Source of the DNA: Spongilla lacustris
Lineage: Eukaryota; Porifera; Demospongiae; Spongillida; Spongillidae
Direction: 5' to 3'
DNA length: 64,000 nucleotides
NCBI GenBank assembly: GCA_949361645.1
Contig: OX442430.1
Span: 2,279,856 to 2,343,855 of the forward strand
Each line of letters starts with the position of its first letter. Position 1 is the stretch's first letter. The translations under genes and the position numbers were made by a program. A model generated the notes under the pieces. It saw nothing but the letters and a program-made list of their open reading frames with translations. It made no database searches and was not told the origin of the DNA. This document shows positions 1-10,257 of the stretch, piece after piece.

Positions 1-732
1 AATTCATTACAAGTACCTCCAGTGCTTCTATGATTGAGAGTGTCATTGAAGGGGCCTATCAGTTGGTTTTCTTCACTCCGGAAATGCTTCTTGACAATAG
101 AAAGTGAAGAAGACTATTTCAAGATGTTGTGTATGCAACAAGGCTGAGATGCTTTGTGATTGATGAAGCTCACACTGTTAAAAAATGGTAAGGTATTGGG
201 CTATTCTTGCATTTCATGTGCTTTCATTAAAATTATTTTCATTTACATTTACAAGGGGAGAAACATTTCGAAAAACATTGTTAAGAATTGGAGGATTTCG
301 CAGCATTCTTCCACCAAGTACTACTGAACATTCTTGCATTAACAGCAACTGCGACCACAATCCCTTCGATGCAATATAATGAGAATCATTGGGATGAATA
401 ACCCTTTCATTATATCACTACCAGTTTGTAAGAAAAACATGTGCTATAGTATGTCAAAATTTACCAAAATTTCAGAGACATTCAGTCCTCTACTAGAGGA
501 GTTAAGAGTGCAAAAATCCTTACATTCACAGGTTATTATATATTGCAGACGATTTGCAGATTGTTACAGTGATCTATATAAATTTTTCAAGCATGGATTA
601 GGTGTTAATTTTACAGACTCTATTGATGCCCCTGACTTGTCTCAATTTAGGCTGCTTGATCCCAAGACTAATCAGAGAGTATATTATTTTTGTGACCGCG
701 ACCAGACTACATGTATGTCCTGTTTATATTAA
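1..732 (+). pseudogene. RecQ-like DNA helicase relic, 5' truncated by window edge, with one retained intron
   Basis: Conceptual translation from base 30 gives a helicase core. A segment ending FFTPEMLLDNRK is followed by an in-frame TGA (105-107), where a tryptophan codon is likely. The Walker B box VIDEAH follows. A GT-AG intron at 188-255 (68 bp) joins TG to G and restores a tryptophan before GETFRK. Around 320-327 the frame shifts. The next motif, LALTATAT (helicase motif III), is read in another frame, and a second shift near 360-367 leads into the open frame 379-732. That frame carries a second helicase lobe (motif around VIIYCRR) and ends without the rest of the C-terminal lobe. SF2 RecQ helicases unwind DNA in repair, and animal genomes also hold many RecQ-like copies of uncertain role. 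The stop and the two shifts make this a pseudogene. The surviving intron argues against a processed copy. Sequencing error cannot be excluded for the shifts. Confidence 0.8.
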
Positions 733-1121
733 TATTAATTTGACGCGCCGACATGACATTGTATGGGCAAACAAGTTATAAACGTGACCACTATCACTCT
801 TACTTAAAAAAAGGCATAAAAAGTAATCTACTAGGTTGAAACAGTCGACTTTGTTGTTAGAGGCTTAACGCCTATATCTTTCCTTCAGTACGTCCTATTA
901 AAAAATACAAACGTTAACGTTCCCGAATCTGCATACAGCAAGGAATCCAAATCCGTAACTGGTTTCGGCACTGCTACCAAAAAAAAAACGAAGGGAAGCC
1001 TCGATAGCTACACACTCAATCAACACTCAATTATAATTAGCAAATGCAGGAAGTTGCTCGTTAAAAGGGAAAAGGGAATCTTACAAGAATAGACATTTTA
1101 GGATACTCGTAAGTAGCATCT
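733..1121. other. No gene seen between helicase relic and poly-C tract
   Basis: AT-rich DNA without a recognisable coding segment on either strand. Confidence 0.4.
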
Positions 1122-1147
1122 CCCCCCCCCCCCCCCCCCCCCCCCCC
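1122..1147 (+). repeat. Poly-C tract (26 C)
   Basis: An uninterrupted run of 26 C in otherwise AT-rich DNA. Comparable homopolymers occur at 24156-24188 (33 C), 54129-54148 (20 G), 58374-58387 (14 C) and 62089-62104 (16 C). Length is likely to vary between molecules or assemblies. Confidence 0.95.
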
Positions 1148-1356
1148 TAATTATTACATTCGAAATGGAACTACGGAACTTATTGATTGAAGTGGACGGC
1201 CGTTGCGTGGGCGTTGGCTAGCTGTTATTTTGTAAATAATTAGGTACGCCGCGCATGCACGTACGAAAACAGTTCAAAGGGACCGAAGTTCATTGCGGAC
1301 TCACTCTTATACATGTACATGTACATGTACGCATGCGCATCGCAAGTCTGTTGTTG

Positions 1357-1394
1357 TTCCGAGCAGAGATCATATATATGATCTCTGTTCCGAG
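1357..1394. mobile_element. 24-bp perfect palindrome flanked by 7-bp direct repeats; relic of a TIR transposon
   Basis: Bases 1364-1387 form a perfect palindrome whose half is CAGAGATCATAT. It is flanked on both sides by TTCCGAG (1357-1363 and 1388-1394). The first 15 bases match, with one difference, the terminus of the element at 5752-7076 (CAGAGATAATATATA), which also has 7-bp target-site duplications. The simplest reading is an element of that family reduced to little more than its fused ends. The palindrome and duplications are seen directly; the origin is inferred. Confidence 0.65.
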
Positions 1395-1880
1395 CTCGAC
1401 TGAGAAGAATTGTGGTACTAACTGAATCTATCAATGCCGAGTTATTTGTCACCTGAATCAAGGTGGGTGAGTACATCGAACTAAGATATTTACCTGTAGT
1501 CTTTCTGTAGAGTTGGTGCAGGCACTGCAGGGTGCACGTCAGTTTGGCAGTTGTAGGTATAAATAGGTCTATTGTGTACCTTTGTTACATTAAGGATAAC
1601 GGCGGCACTGAACGGCGCATGAGATGTATAGGCTGAATCGCTGCTCGATCGTTCACCGAAAGTACGAAGGTACATGTTCATGTATAAACATGATGAAATC
1701 AGAATGTATAATACAAAGGAACGAAATGTGCATGTCACATGCAAGATGTATCTATCTTTTGGTCAATGTCAGCCATTGAAAGCCATTGAAATAATGCATC
1801 ATTATTTATCCCAGAATGTGTTGGCAGGCTGTCGTCGAACTGTTAGTATGTACAGGTTACAACTCTCTGTATTATAGTAT
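1395..1880. other. Unassigned non-coding DNA
   Basis: Only short overlapping open frames without recognisable domains. Confidence 0.35.
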
Positions 1881-2030
1881 TATATTCCGCCTCGCTAAAC
1901 CACATGCGTTATTACATTATAAGTCACATCATGAACAGATTTCTTTTTGCCATATTTGCTGTGTCTGGGGCAGACCAATTTTGTTATGAAATCCAGACCA
2001 ACTCAGTGGACCTTGATGCACTTTGCATCC
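1881..2030 (+). repeat. Diverged copy of the 2476-2640 repeat
   Basis: Shares a run beginning TATTATATTCCG, a block around GTGTCTGGGGCAGA and a block around CAGACCAACTCAGTGG with 2483-2640 in the same order, with short insertions in the later copy. It is an older dispersed or duplicated repeat with no coding potential. Confidence 0.6.
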
Positions 2031-2240
2031 AGACCAACCATATATCCTTTGCATTTGGTCTCAATTAGGTGTGGTTAGGGAGGTATATTTATGGGGTGGA
2101 ATATATGGGGCGGGGTAATTCACCAATAAGTGCTATCATTAAACTATATAGTTGCACATTAGGTACAGAAGTTCTAGGGTTTATAAAACAACTGTTTATT
2201 CATCTACCGTCTAAGTTTGCTCATGTCATGTGTAGGTAGT

Positions 2241-2526
2241 ATGTTGAGAATTTCTTTGCATTGCCATCGATCCTATAGTAATGGGAGCTATATTCATAAG
2301 TATACATGTATTTTAAGAGAACTAGTAGTGCATATTAGTATTATATTCCGCTCCGCTAAAACACATGTGAAAAAAGGTTTTATATGTTGAGAATTTCTTT
2401 GCATTGGCATCGATCCTATAGTAATGGGAGCTATATTCATAAGTATACATGTATTTTAAGAGAACTAGTAGTGCATATTAATATTATATTCCGCTCCGCT
2501 AAAACACATGTGAAAAAAGGTTTTAT
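2241..2526 (+). repeat. 143-bp tandem duplication (two units)
   Basis: Unit 1 is 2241-2383 and unit 2 is 2384-2526. Both begin ATGTTGAGAATTTC and end AAAAAAGGTTTTAT. They differ at only a couple of positions (for example TTGCCATCGA against TTGGCATCGA), so the duplication is recent. Confidence 0.92.
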
Positions 2527-2640
2527 TACATTATCAGTCACATCAAAAGATGGTCTTCTTATAAACAGATTTCTTCTTGCCATACTTGTGTCTGGGGCAG
2601 ATCAATTTTATTATGAAATGCAGACCAACTCAGTGGACCA

Positions 2641-3716
2641 ATATGAATCTACCACCATTGGCATGGTTACTATTGTCATGTACTATCTTGCAGTAGAACA
2701 CATGCATTGATACATACTTTTTTTCTTTTGTGCTACTTTATAAAAAGAGTGTATGTATGGTATAAACCATCATTCACGTATGTGTAGCACACACAGTTGC
2801 ATCCATGGTACCTGCATTGTTCAGTCATTTACATGTAACAGGTAGACACTGAAATAATCTGTATACATGTACATGTACATATGTTTCGTATACTGATGCA
2901 TGTAACATAGCTGATGGTTAACTGATCCATAGATGTAGTGCAATTGATTATGTGGCAAAATGTTGTAGTGCAGCTGAACCACAGCATTAAAAAACTGGAG
3001 TGGTTAAAATTGAAACTGCATGAGACAGTTGATATCCTAGGCCTGGTGTCAGAACATTATCAAGACATAAGCTGATGAGTTTAGCATTTTGGTTACATGT
3101 ATTGTGATATCATTCTTAATCTAGCAAATTTAGACCTTTGTTTTATAGTGTTCTTTATGATGTGGTATATGATGGTTACAGTCATAAGCACCAAAGTTTA
3201 TATCACTACAGTGACTATAGTGACAAAACATGCAGTGCAATATTAATCTGCAGCTGGGTGCAGACAAAACCGGCATGCATAGTTCATGCCATGACCACAA
3301 TAATACCATTAATGTCTCTTTTTGATAACCATGGATATTTTACTGTTTCATACAAGTGCATGTACAGATAATAGTGAAGTCTGTCAGGCAATAAATTGAT
3401 CGATCGAGCTGGATAATTTCTGCCAGCTGCCTGACGGTTAAACCATCCAATCAGATCCGTTTTTGCAAGCCTTCTTCCTAAAAACGTATTAAATTCGGAT
3501 TTAGCCAAATTTCTCAGAACTTATTGGACTTAACTAAGATCTATAAAGATTTCTTATAATCTCAAAATCCAGTGGAGGATCCTGCAGGAATTGGGAAGGG
3601 GGGCAAAGGTAAAGGGTGTTGAAGGTAGCCTGTCTCATCATACATTGTTAGCCTTTCATAAAGTGTAAAAGCATGCATAGAACATTTTGCATTGCGGTCA
3701 AACTTGGCTTAAGAAT
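2641..3716. other. Unassigned DNA with TACATGTA-type motifs
   Basis: No coding segment is recognised. An ACATGTACATGTACAT run occurs near 2868-2882. Short open frames on both strands lack domain-like features. Confidence 0.35.
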
Positions 3717-4794
3717 GCAATATATATATATAATTATAATTATTATAATATATATATATAAATTATTATTATTACATGTACATTATGGAACGCCGTTGCC
3801 CTCAAAATTCAGAGAGTTTCAATATTATATTATATTATATTATATTATTTTTATCTTTTGTTTTATCCATAGTAATTTTGAAATACTATCCGATAAATAG
3901 AAACACTGTTTTGCCGTGTTTTCTCAATAAACACGTTGTTTAGTTCGCTGCGAGGTTGTTACATTTGTTACTGCGTGTTGTTTACACTACACCAAATTTA
4001 TATGTTTCAGTTAGATTGGAAACCTACGGAAATACGGTGTTGATTGTCTTGGGGAATTTCCTTTGTATTTCCTTATCACGGAAAGATATAACGTATCACA
4101 TTTCCTTTAGATTTCAGCACTCCAAAACATGCTTGACTGGTCGCTTCAATTCACTGGTTACTTCAATTCATTACAACTGATCTGAGCTTGTTTCATATTC
4201 GATTCGTACGGAAAGACAGTCATAAATACATGTAATGGAGTCGCGCAACGTTACTCCTCAATCTGCTACAATACATGTAGCCATGCCAGAAGGCTGGATT
4301 ATATAATTTACATGTAGCAGTACCAAAAGTTACACAATTCATAGACATCGCACGTGACTAATACCACAAGGACGCGAACTGGATTTGAACTACTACCGGG
4401 GTAATCAGTACCTTCGCGTTGCGTCGACCAAACGCGAAGGTCGGGCCACGCGGCCCACGCCCATCTTGATTTGAACAGCAGTAGGACACGCCACAAGGGT
4501 TAGCCGATACAACTATAAGAGGTACGATAATAAATGGTAGAGGTTACGCTACTAATACTGTGTGGTCCTGTGGATCGATCGGTTTGGGTAGAGGTTGCAG
4601 TGCCGTAGTACATGCACAAACTGAAAAGTTAAGTTACATACATTCTATGTGTTAAAATAAATAATAATAATAATAATAATATAAAATAAAATATTGAAAC
4701 TCTCTGAATTTTGAGGGCAACGGCGTTCTATGCATAGTACATGCATATAATTATAATGTTATAATATTATAATTATATATATAATTATCTCTGA
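3717..4794. mobile_element. Non-autonomous element with 39-bp inverted repeats and AT-rich ends
   Basis: Bases 3788-3826 and the reverse complement of 4690-4728 are identical over 39 bases (GAACGCCGTTGCCCTC...). Outside these cores both flanks are long AT alternations (3718-3775 and 4742-4790), so the exact ends are uncertain. No transposase frame lies between them. The core can be taken as the subterminal part of a TIR element of about 1 kb. No target-site duplication is clear. Confidence 0.7.
4366..4452 (-). other. tRNA-like / SINE-head-like segment with a 10-bp hairpin
   Basis: On the minus strand there is a B-box-like AGTTCAAATCC. Upstream is a hairpin of 10-bp arms CCTTCGCGTT / AACGCGAAGG enclosing GGTCGA. 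D-arm-like and B-box-like signals are present, but acceptor and T stems do not pair, so this is not a functional tRNA. A decayed tRNA-derived SINE head is one possibility. Confidence 0.3.
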
Positions 4795-5069
4795 GTGCAC
4801 TGGTGTTAGCACCTGGCTTCAAGCTCAATTAAGTCCGCACAGAGCTGGCCCTGGTCTTCGATCACTTTCCCATCACTCGACAGCTGCATACATTTCATCT
4901 CTGTGCAACTCTGAACGTGCCTCCACAAAACACTTCTAGCGTCATCAATTGACTGTTTCAATCTCTCCGTCATGTCCTCTGACACAATTTCCATTGAATC
5001 TTGCTCAATAAACCCTCACTTTCAGACTAGCTGGAAGCCTATTATTTTTCAGAATTGTTTGATTCCATG

Positions 5070-5665
5070 TCATGCGCTCACAGGGCAAGACTGCTGTCAG
5101 TATCCTTTCCACATGTGGCTGCGTGGTTAACAGTTACACCATCAGTCAGTCTGGGCCTTCACTTTGATCCCAATAAGCTACACACTGTGGTGGCTTGGAT
5201 TGTGCCCTTATGGTGCTACTGATGTTCCAACTCCATCATGTGCCTTGTGCCCTGAGAAAGCACTAGATTCTTTATGTCATCACAGCATCACCTGTAAACG
5301 TGGAAGCGATGTAACAAACCGACACAATCGTCTTCGCAATACCATCTTCAGCGCATGTCAACGTGCCTCATTACCTGCTCGCCTTGAGGCAGGATGTGGT
5401 TTAGGCAGTAGTGAACTCAGAACTACATGTAGGCCTGCTGATATTCTAGTGTGAAGTTGCGGAGTTTTTAAAAATGATACTGACATCATAGTAACTTCAC
5501 CTGCACCGCTAAGTCCCAAAATTGTTTCCGAAGCGGGGGGTTCTGCTGGGGTAGCTGCAGAATCAAGAAAACATGAACAAAATGACACACAGTGTTCAGA
5601 GCTTGATTGGCTGTGCATTCCACTAGCAGTGGAAACATATGGAGCCTGGGGTGAAGAGGCATGTC
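5070..5665 (+). pseudogene. Non-LTR retrotransposon reverse transcriptase C-terminal relic
   Basis: Three segments in different frames read as the tail of a LINE-type polymerase. The first (about 5074-5195) contains LGLHFDPNKLH. The second (5200-5454) has a CCHC-like cluster, CALCP...LCHHSITC, followed by HNRLRN and RPADILV. The third (5474-5662) includes KHEQNDTQCSELDW and ETYGAWGEEA. This pattern matches the post-polymerase region of animal non-LTR retrotransposon proteins. Frameshifts near 5195 and a stop after RPADILV show it is dead. The catalytic polymerase part is absent. Confidence 0.75.
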
Positions 5666-5725
5666 ATATCCAGAAATGAGCGGTCAAAAGTCAAAAGTAG
5701 GTTTGCAAATCAACGAATATTCCCG

Positions 5726-7402
5726 TTTATCTTTCCATAGACATGTATGAGCAGAGATAATATATAAAGGGATTGGCAACGGACCCACTTAACACTTATT
5801 AACGTGTGCCATCCGTTGACGAATCCGTACAAATGCATTAAACACTAGAGCTACCATACATGGACAATAGCCTACAGCTGCTTCCTAATGCCTTTAGACT
5901 TCTATGTTGATTTCTTTTGGGCAACCTTGTACTTTTCTACCCAAGCACTTGAGTGTGAATAACCACGAACTGTTAGCCATAAATCTACAACCATGTGAAA
6001 CAAAGTATCGACCAAAAGAATAGAACATCTTCATTGCTCTTAACTGCTGGTGCTATATCTGTGATGAAGTTTACAGGCTTACAACCTTGCAAATGGCTAC
6101 GAATTTCAAGCTCCATTGCTAGAAAAACTTCAAAGGTAAGACCGCTTACAAATGTCAGTAGTAATGACACAGTAGTTGAGAGTCCTGTTAACAGAACCAT
6201 GAATCTGGAACTTGCAGAGCACAAGGGAAGGATATTTGGAAGCTACAGCCCAGGCAGGAAATGGGTTTAATAGGCTGAGATTGCTTGCAAGACACGTTCG
6301 AGAGACGAAACCACACACTCCAAAATCACTAGTAACGGTATTGAAACACACTGGGCAGGTCAATTGGTGGAGGCAGAGTGATAGTCAAGGATGAAGAAAC
6401 GGAAATACCGACACTCTCGCGAGGAACAGACACGATTAGACTTCGCTGTACGCGCTCTTCATTCTTCAGATGTGTTGCCCCAATCTAAATTTCCTTTTTC
6501 CCATTCCCTTTAAAAAAATACACACCGTGAACCAAACGTGTGGGGCACGCTACAATACTTGGACACTAAAATATAAGGAAAGAGCTACAAGCTAATATCC
6601 ATTTTGCCATACTAGTCTGTCTGGCTACGACGTAACTGTCCCACACGTTTTGCATACCCAATACGCTATAAGGATCGCAACGAGCGCGCTTTGGGCAAAA
6701 ACACAACATCACACTAAAATATAACCATTGTTTAGGTTAGGCAAACGATCGTATGCATAAAAGATCCGCGGATGCACAAGATGCTGTCCCACAAAAAAGA
6801 GCGCTCCCGATATTGTAAAATTTCATTAAACTTAGGACAGTATAAAATCACGCGTCAAAGTCTCACCCCCCGTATAATTTACAAAAAATACCCTCTATTA
6901 CAACGTCCTTGATCTCAGCAGTGGGTACTGTCTTCCTTCTGTGGTTGCAACAAACAAACGAATTTTGATGCCCGTTTCACACTTACACGCACGTGCGATT
7001 TACACCAGGTCAGTAAAAATCGCCAATCTCTACGGCTCACGTGACGCGTTGCCAATCCCTTTATATATTATCTCTGGTATGAGGTACTTCAATGCCAAGC
7101 ACGCGAGATTTTTCTCAGCATTTGCCAAATGGGGTTGTTAGTACACTACCTTTGCCATGATTTTTAATGGGGTCGCCGTATTATTCCTATCGCTTCCCTA
7201 GGAGTGTCCTCGATGTATGGTTATACCATACATTGAGGACAATTCTAGGGAAGCGACGTCTTAAATAGGAAAAATACAGCGACCCCACTAAAAATCATGG
7301 CAAATGTAGTGTACAATCAACCCCTTTGGCAAATGCTGAGAAAAATCTGGCGTGCTTGGTATTGAAGTACCCCATACATGTACATATCTATGGGAAAATA
7401 AT
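5726..7402. mobile_element. Foldback (long-hairpin) element, split by a later insertion
   Basis: The right arm (about 7223-7402) is complementary to the left arm made of 5726-5751 plus 7084-7217. The centre is a hairpin at about 7206-7240 (GTCCTC...GAGGAC). Without the inserted element the foldback is about 345 bp. The left arm is interrupted exactly where the 1325-bp element lies, which makes the foldback older than that element. No coding capacity. Confidence 0.85.
5752..7076. mobile_element. 1325-bp TIR element with perfect 30-bp TIRs and 7-bp target-site duplication
   Basis: Bases 5752-5781 and the reverse complement of 7047-7076 are identical over 30 bases, beginning CAGAGATAAT. GTATGAG directly flanks both ends (5745-5751 and 7077-7083), a 7-bp target-site duplication. 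No convincing transposase is seen inside, so it is probably non-autonomous. The superfamily is not assigned; a 7-bp duplication is compatible with few groups (for example P-like or Dada-like), but nothing in the sequence decides. It sits inside a foldback element. Confidence 0.88.
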
Positions 7403-7596
7403 CTATGTAAAGTAGTCAGACATAAAATGATTGTGAAAATTCTAGCAGCATCATCTTCAACGTCTTTACCATCGCCATCGTATTCATCAGGGCCTCCGTC
7501 CGTGCTATAGCATCGCATTCATAAAAGCCATCGTTCACCCCAAAGAAACCGTCGTTACAGACACTATTCTGACCAACGCCATCATCATCTAAATGT
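7403..7596. other. Spacer between two elements
   Basis: No gene or repeat is recognised here. Confidence 0.35.
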
Positions 7597-9242
7597 CACG
7601 CGAAAATTGGTCCGGGCAAAAAGTGGTCCGGGCGGAGCGCTTTTCGCTGCCCAAAAATTGGTCCGACCCCGGACCACTTTTGGTTGCCAAATTTGGTCCG
7701 GGTTGCCAAAAGTGGTCCGTGTTTTAAATACTTGAATGAAACCAGTCCTTGCACTGTTAAGTTCGTATATATGGCCCGGTGTGTTATTAAATATGATCCG
7801 AGGTAATAAGTGTGTGCAGTAAATATATAAGCGTACGGCATATTACGTGCACATATATAAAATGATTTTGTCCTGCTGTTTTAGCTTGAGAAATTCATGA
7901 ATGACTGAATAGTCAACACAACTTGCATGTACAACTTTTTTATGCATGGCTAATGAATCATGTCCTGCACAAATTTTATCAGCCTTTGCTACATATATAT
8001 AGCTCTTTCAGGATGGCCTTCCGTCATATAATTATTAATTGTGATGAATATGTACATAACTGATAAATTTCACGATTGTAATTAAAAGTACACATACATG
8101 CATGGAAGCGTGCCAATGCAAGTTAAATTAGTTTCAACTGACATATCATGAACTCGTTGAGGGTTGAAGGCGTGTTTTGGAGGATTGTAAATCAAATAGA
8201 CGTTGTTTTTATGATGGCGTAGTATTCCTATATGATCCATGCAAGCGCACAGCAAGTGCAACTGATTATCGAAAAATGAAAACAGCAGGCTTTAATCCTT
8301 GCCGTTGCCTAAAGGAGTGACTTCCGTTCAGTGGTGTTCTTGAGTCCAAAGTTATACCAAAAGGTTTGCAGCTTAAATAGCATCATCCTTCTCAATATCA
8401 CTGCGTGCATGCATTGTCAGATGCAGGCATAAGTAGAACCAAGCACAATTTGCAGTGAACTACATTCATCGGCTTTAAACAGTACGTGCATGCACTGTTA
8501 ATATGTATATATACCTTCTTCAAAGTTATCATGCATATAGATCCTGATTCGCAATGAAAAGATTTCCTTCAAAAGCATCCTTATGTGGAGCTTTAATTAC
8601 CTTGGAATTTATACACGTAGTCCAAAGAGATTCCTATAATCACAGCATAATCACGAACCTTGCTGAAAATCAATCCTTTTGTCTTAATGTTATGCATCAT
8701 AAGAGCCACAGGTGATGCATGTTATACCATGGCTAGCATCGAATTCATCCTCATGCATCTTCTCTGGCAATGAACAAGCATCAGGCCAGGCCTACGTATA
8801 CATAGGTGTAGAAGGTCTGGTGAATAGAGTAACGCTAAGGGTATAAGCACATGCATGGAGCCTATAATTCAAACTTTATCTTCTGATCTGCATGAGCCCT
8901 ATATGTCTATAGTGGATGCTGTTGCATGTATTTCTTTTAATATCTTTACCATGCATATCGCTGGAACCTGCCTGTATTATCAGCAGTACACGCTTGCGCA
9001 TATTTGCCATGCATATGAGTATATATGTACGCTTACGCATTTACTGCGGCTGCATGCATATCGAAATGGGTCCTACACAAACGTCTGAAGGCAAGGAACG
9101 GTTTCCTGCACGCTAATATACCCGGACCACTTTTGGCAACCGGACCATTTTTGGCAACCAAAAGTGGTCCGGGGTCGGACCAATTTTGGCAGCCAAAAGT
9201 GGTCCGCCCGGACCACTTTTTGTCCGGACTAATTTTCGCGTG
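7597..9242. mobile_element. TIR element with about 125-bp ends built of GGTCCG/CGGACC subrepeats
   Basis: The left end (7597-7722) and the reverse complement of the right end (about 9117-9242) align over about 125 bases starting CACGCGAAAATT. Each end holds many copies of (A)GTGGTCCG or its complement in both orientations, so the ends can also fold on themselves. The roughly 1.4-kb interior has no recognisable open frame. No target-site duplication is evident. Likely non-autonomous. Confidence 0.8.
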
Positions 9243-9370
9243 GCAGGACCAAAATTCGCATGCGCGGACCACCCTTTTTTCATAAAAATTGGATTTACAT
9301 TAGAGCTATCCCACGCACACTCGCGCCCGTGCATTCAGATCGCTCATATAGGCGAACGAATCTAACGACC

Positions 9371-9374
9371 ACTT

Positions 9375-9406
<32 letters not shown>

Positions 9407-9407
9407 C
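9371..9407 (+). repeat. CT-rich microsatellite
   Basis: A (TC)n run with one TTT interruption. It lies about 60 bp beyond the stop codon of the minus-strand Roc-COR gene. Confidence 0.9.
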
Positions 9408-9466
9408 CCGTGTATGCTGACTTTAGAAAAAAAAAATACAAGTATGTTACACGCAAACTACAATGT

Positions 9467-9798
9467 CTAAGATGGTTTTATAAATAATTCAATATCATCT
9501 GCTAAGCTATCCAATTGAATTTCTCTAAGCACAATATCCAATGTCTGCCACGTTACTGGTTTCCTTCCAGTGCCAGTGATCCACTTCTTGTAGACAGCAG
9601 TAACAATCTCCACTGGGTCATGATGATGTTTCTCCTTAAGAACATCTACTATATCACGGTTGTCATCATCCAGGAGGCGCATCCCCAGCTTGGCATAGCT
9701 GTTACTGCTCCTCTGTATGATGTCAATATCTTGCTTCCTCTTCCTTATACCACCAATCTGGCTTGGAAGCCCAGTCAAGAGCTTGATAGTAGGCACAC
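9467..9798 (-). CDS. Roc-COR-death-domain protein, last exon: death domain
   Basis: The exon starts after acceptor ACACTCAG and completes a glycine codon split with the previous exon (G|GT). It encodes 109 residues and ends with TAG at 9467-9469. The region from YAKLGMRLL to DSLADDIE has the six-helix layout of a death domain, including a PVTWQTLDIVL segment near the typical helix-5 tryptophan. Death domains are protein-interaction modules in apoptosis and immune signalling. A short linker, PTIKLLTGLPSQ, precedes it. The splice phase and the domain order support the link to the upstream COR exon. Confidence 0.82.
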
Positions 9799-10257
9799 CT
9801 GAGTGTAGTGTGAAAACCATGCAGGGAGGGGAAGATCATTAAGTAGAACACAACACTGATACGTACATGTATGTTACTTTGTGCTAATTAATGCATAAAG
9901 AGTTTGCATATAGTATGGTTAATGCATTTCACTTTCTAAGTAGTGAACAACATACGTTGTGGCTTCAATGAACATGTGCCAAAACCATGCATGTGGACAA
10001 GTAAGGGAAGGTGGGATTGAGCCCAATTTGCCTCAATACCCCTACACCCATAGGTCACTACTATACTACTGTGATGAACACCACCCAACCAGAAACAAAA
10101 AGCTTGTTTATATAACTCTTCCTTCCTTTGTGAGTCCTCATCATTTTATCTTCTACACTAAAATTAACACTAAATTAGTAGTCTCAACACACCTAGTGCA
10201 TGTATGTGTATGTCTATAGCATTTCAACAGGCAGCAATGCAACTTTAATATGCTCAC
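9799..10257 (-). other. Intron of the Roc-COR-death-domain gene
   Basis: Minus-strand donor ACAG|GTGAGC at 10252-10257 and acceptor TCAG at 9799-9800, phase 1. The 459-bp intron contains no recognised element. Confidence 0.8.

Noticed and set aside
4366..4452. Functional tRNA gene on the minus strand
   Set aside because: A B-box-like motif and a D-arm-like hairpin are present, but the acceptor and T stems do not pair.
5985..6394. Overlapping 60-90 residue frames on both strands
   Set aside because: They lie inside the 1325-bp TIR element, lack domain features and overlap each other; no transposase motif was found.
10214..10257. COR exon ending at its own stop (EHIKVALLPVEML)
   Set aside because: A strong donor ACAG|GTGAGC lies before it and joins in phase to the death-domain exon.
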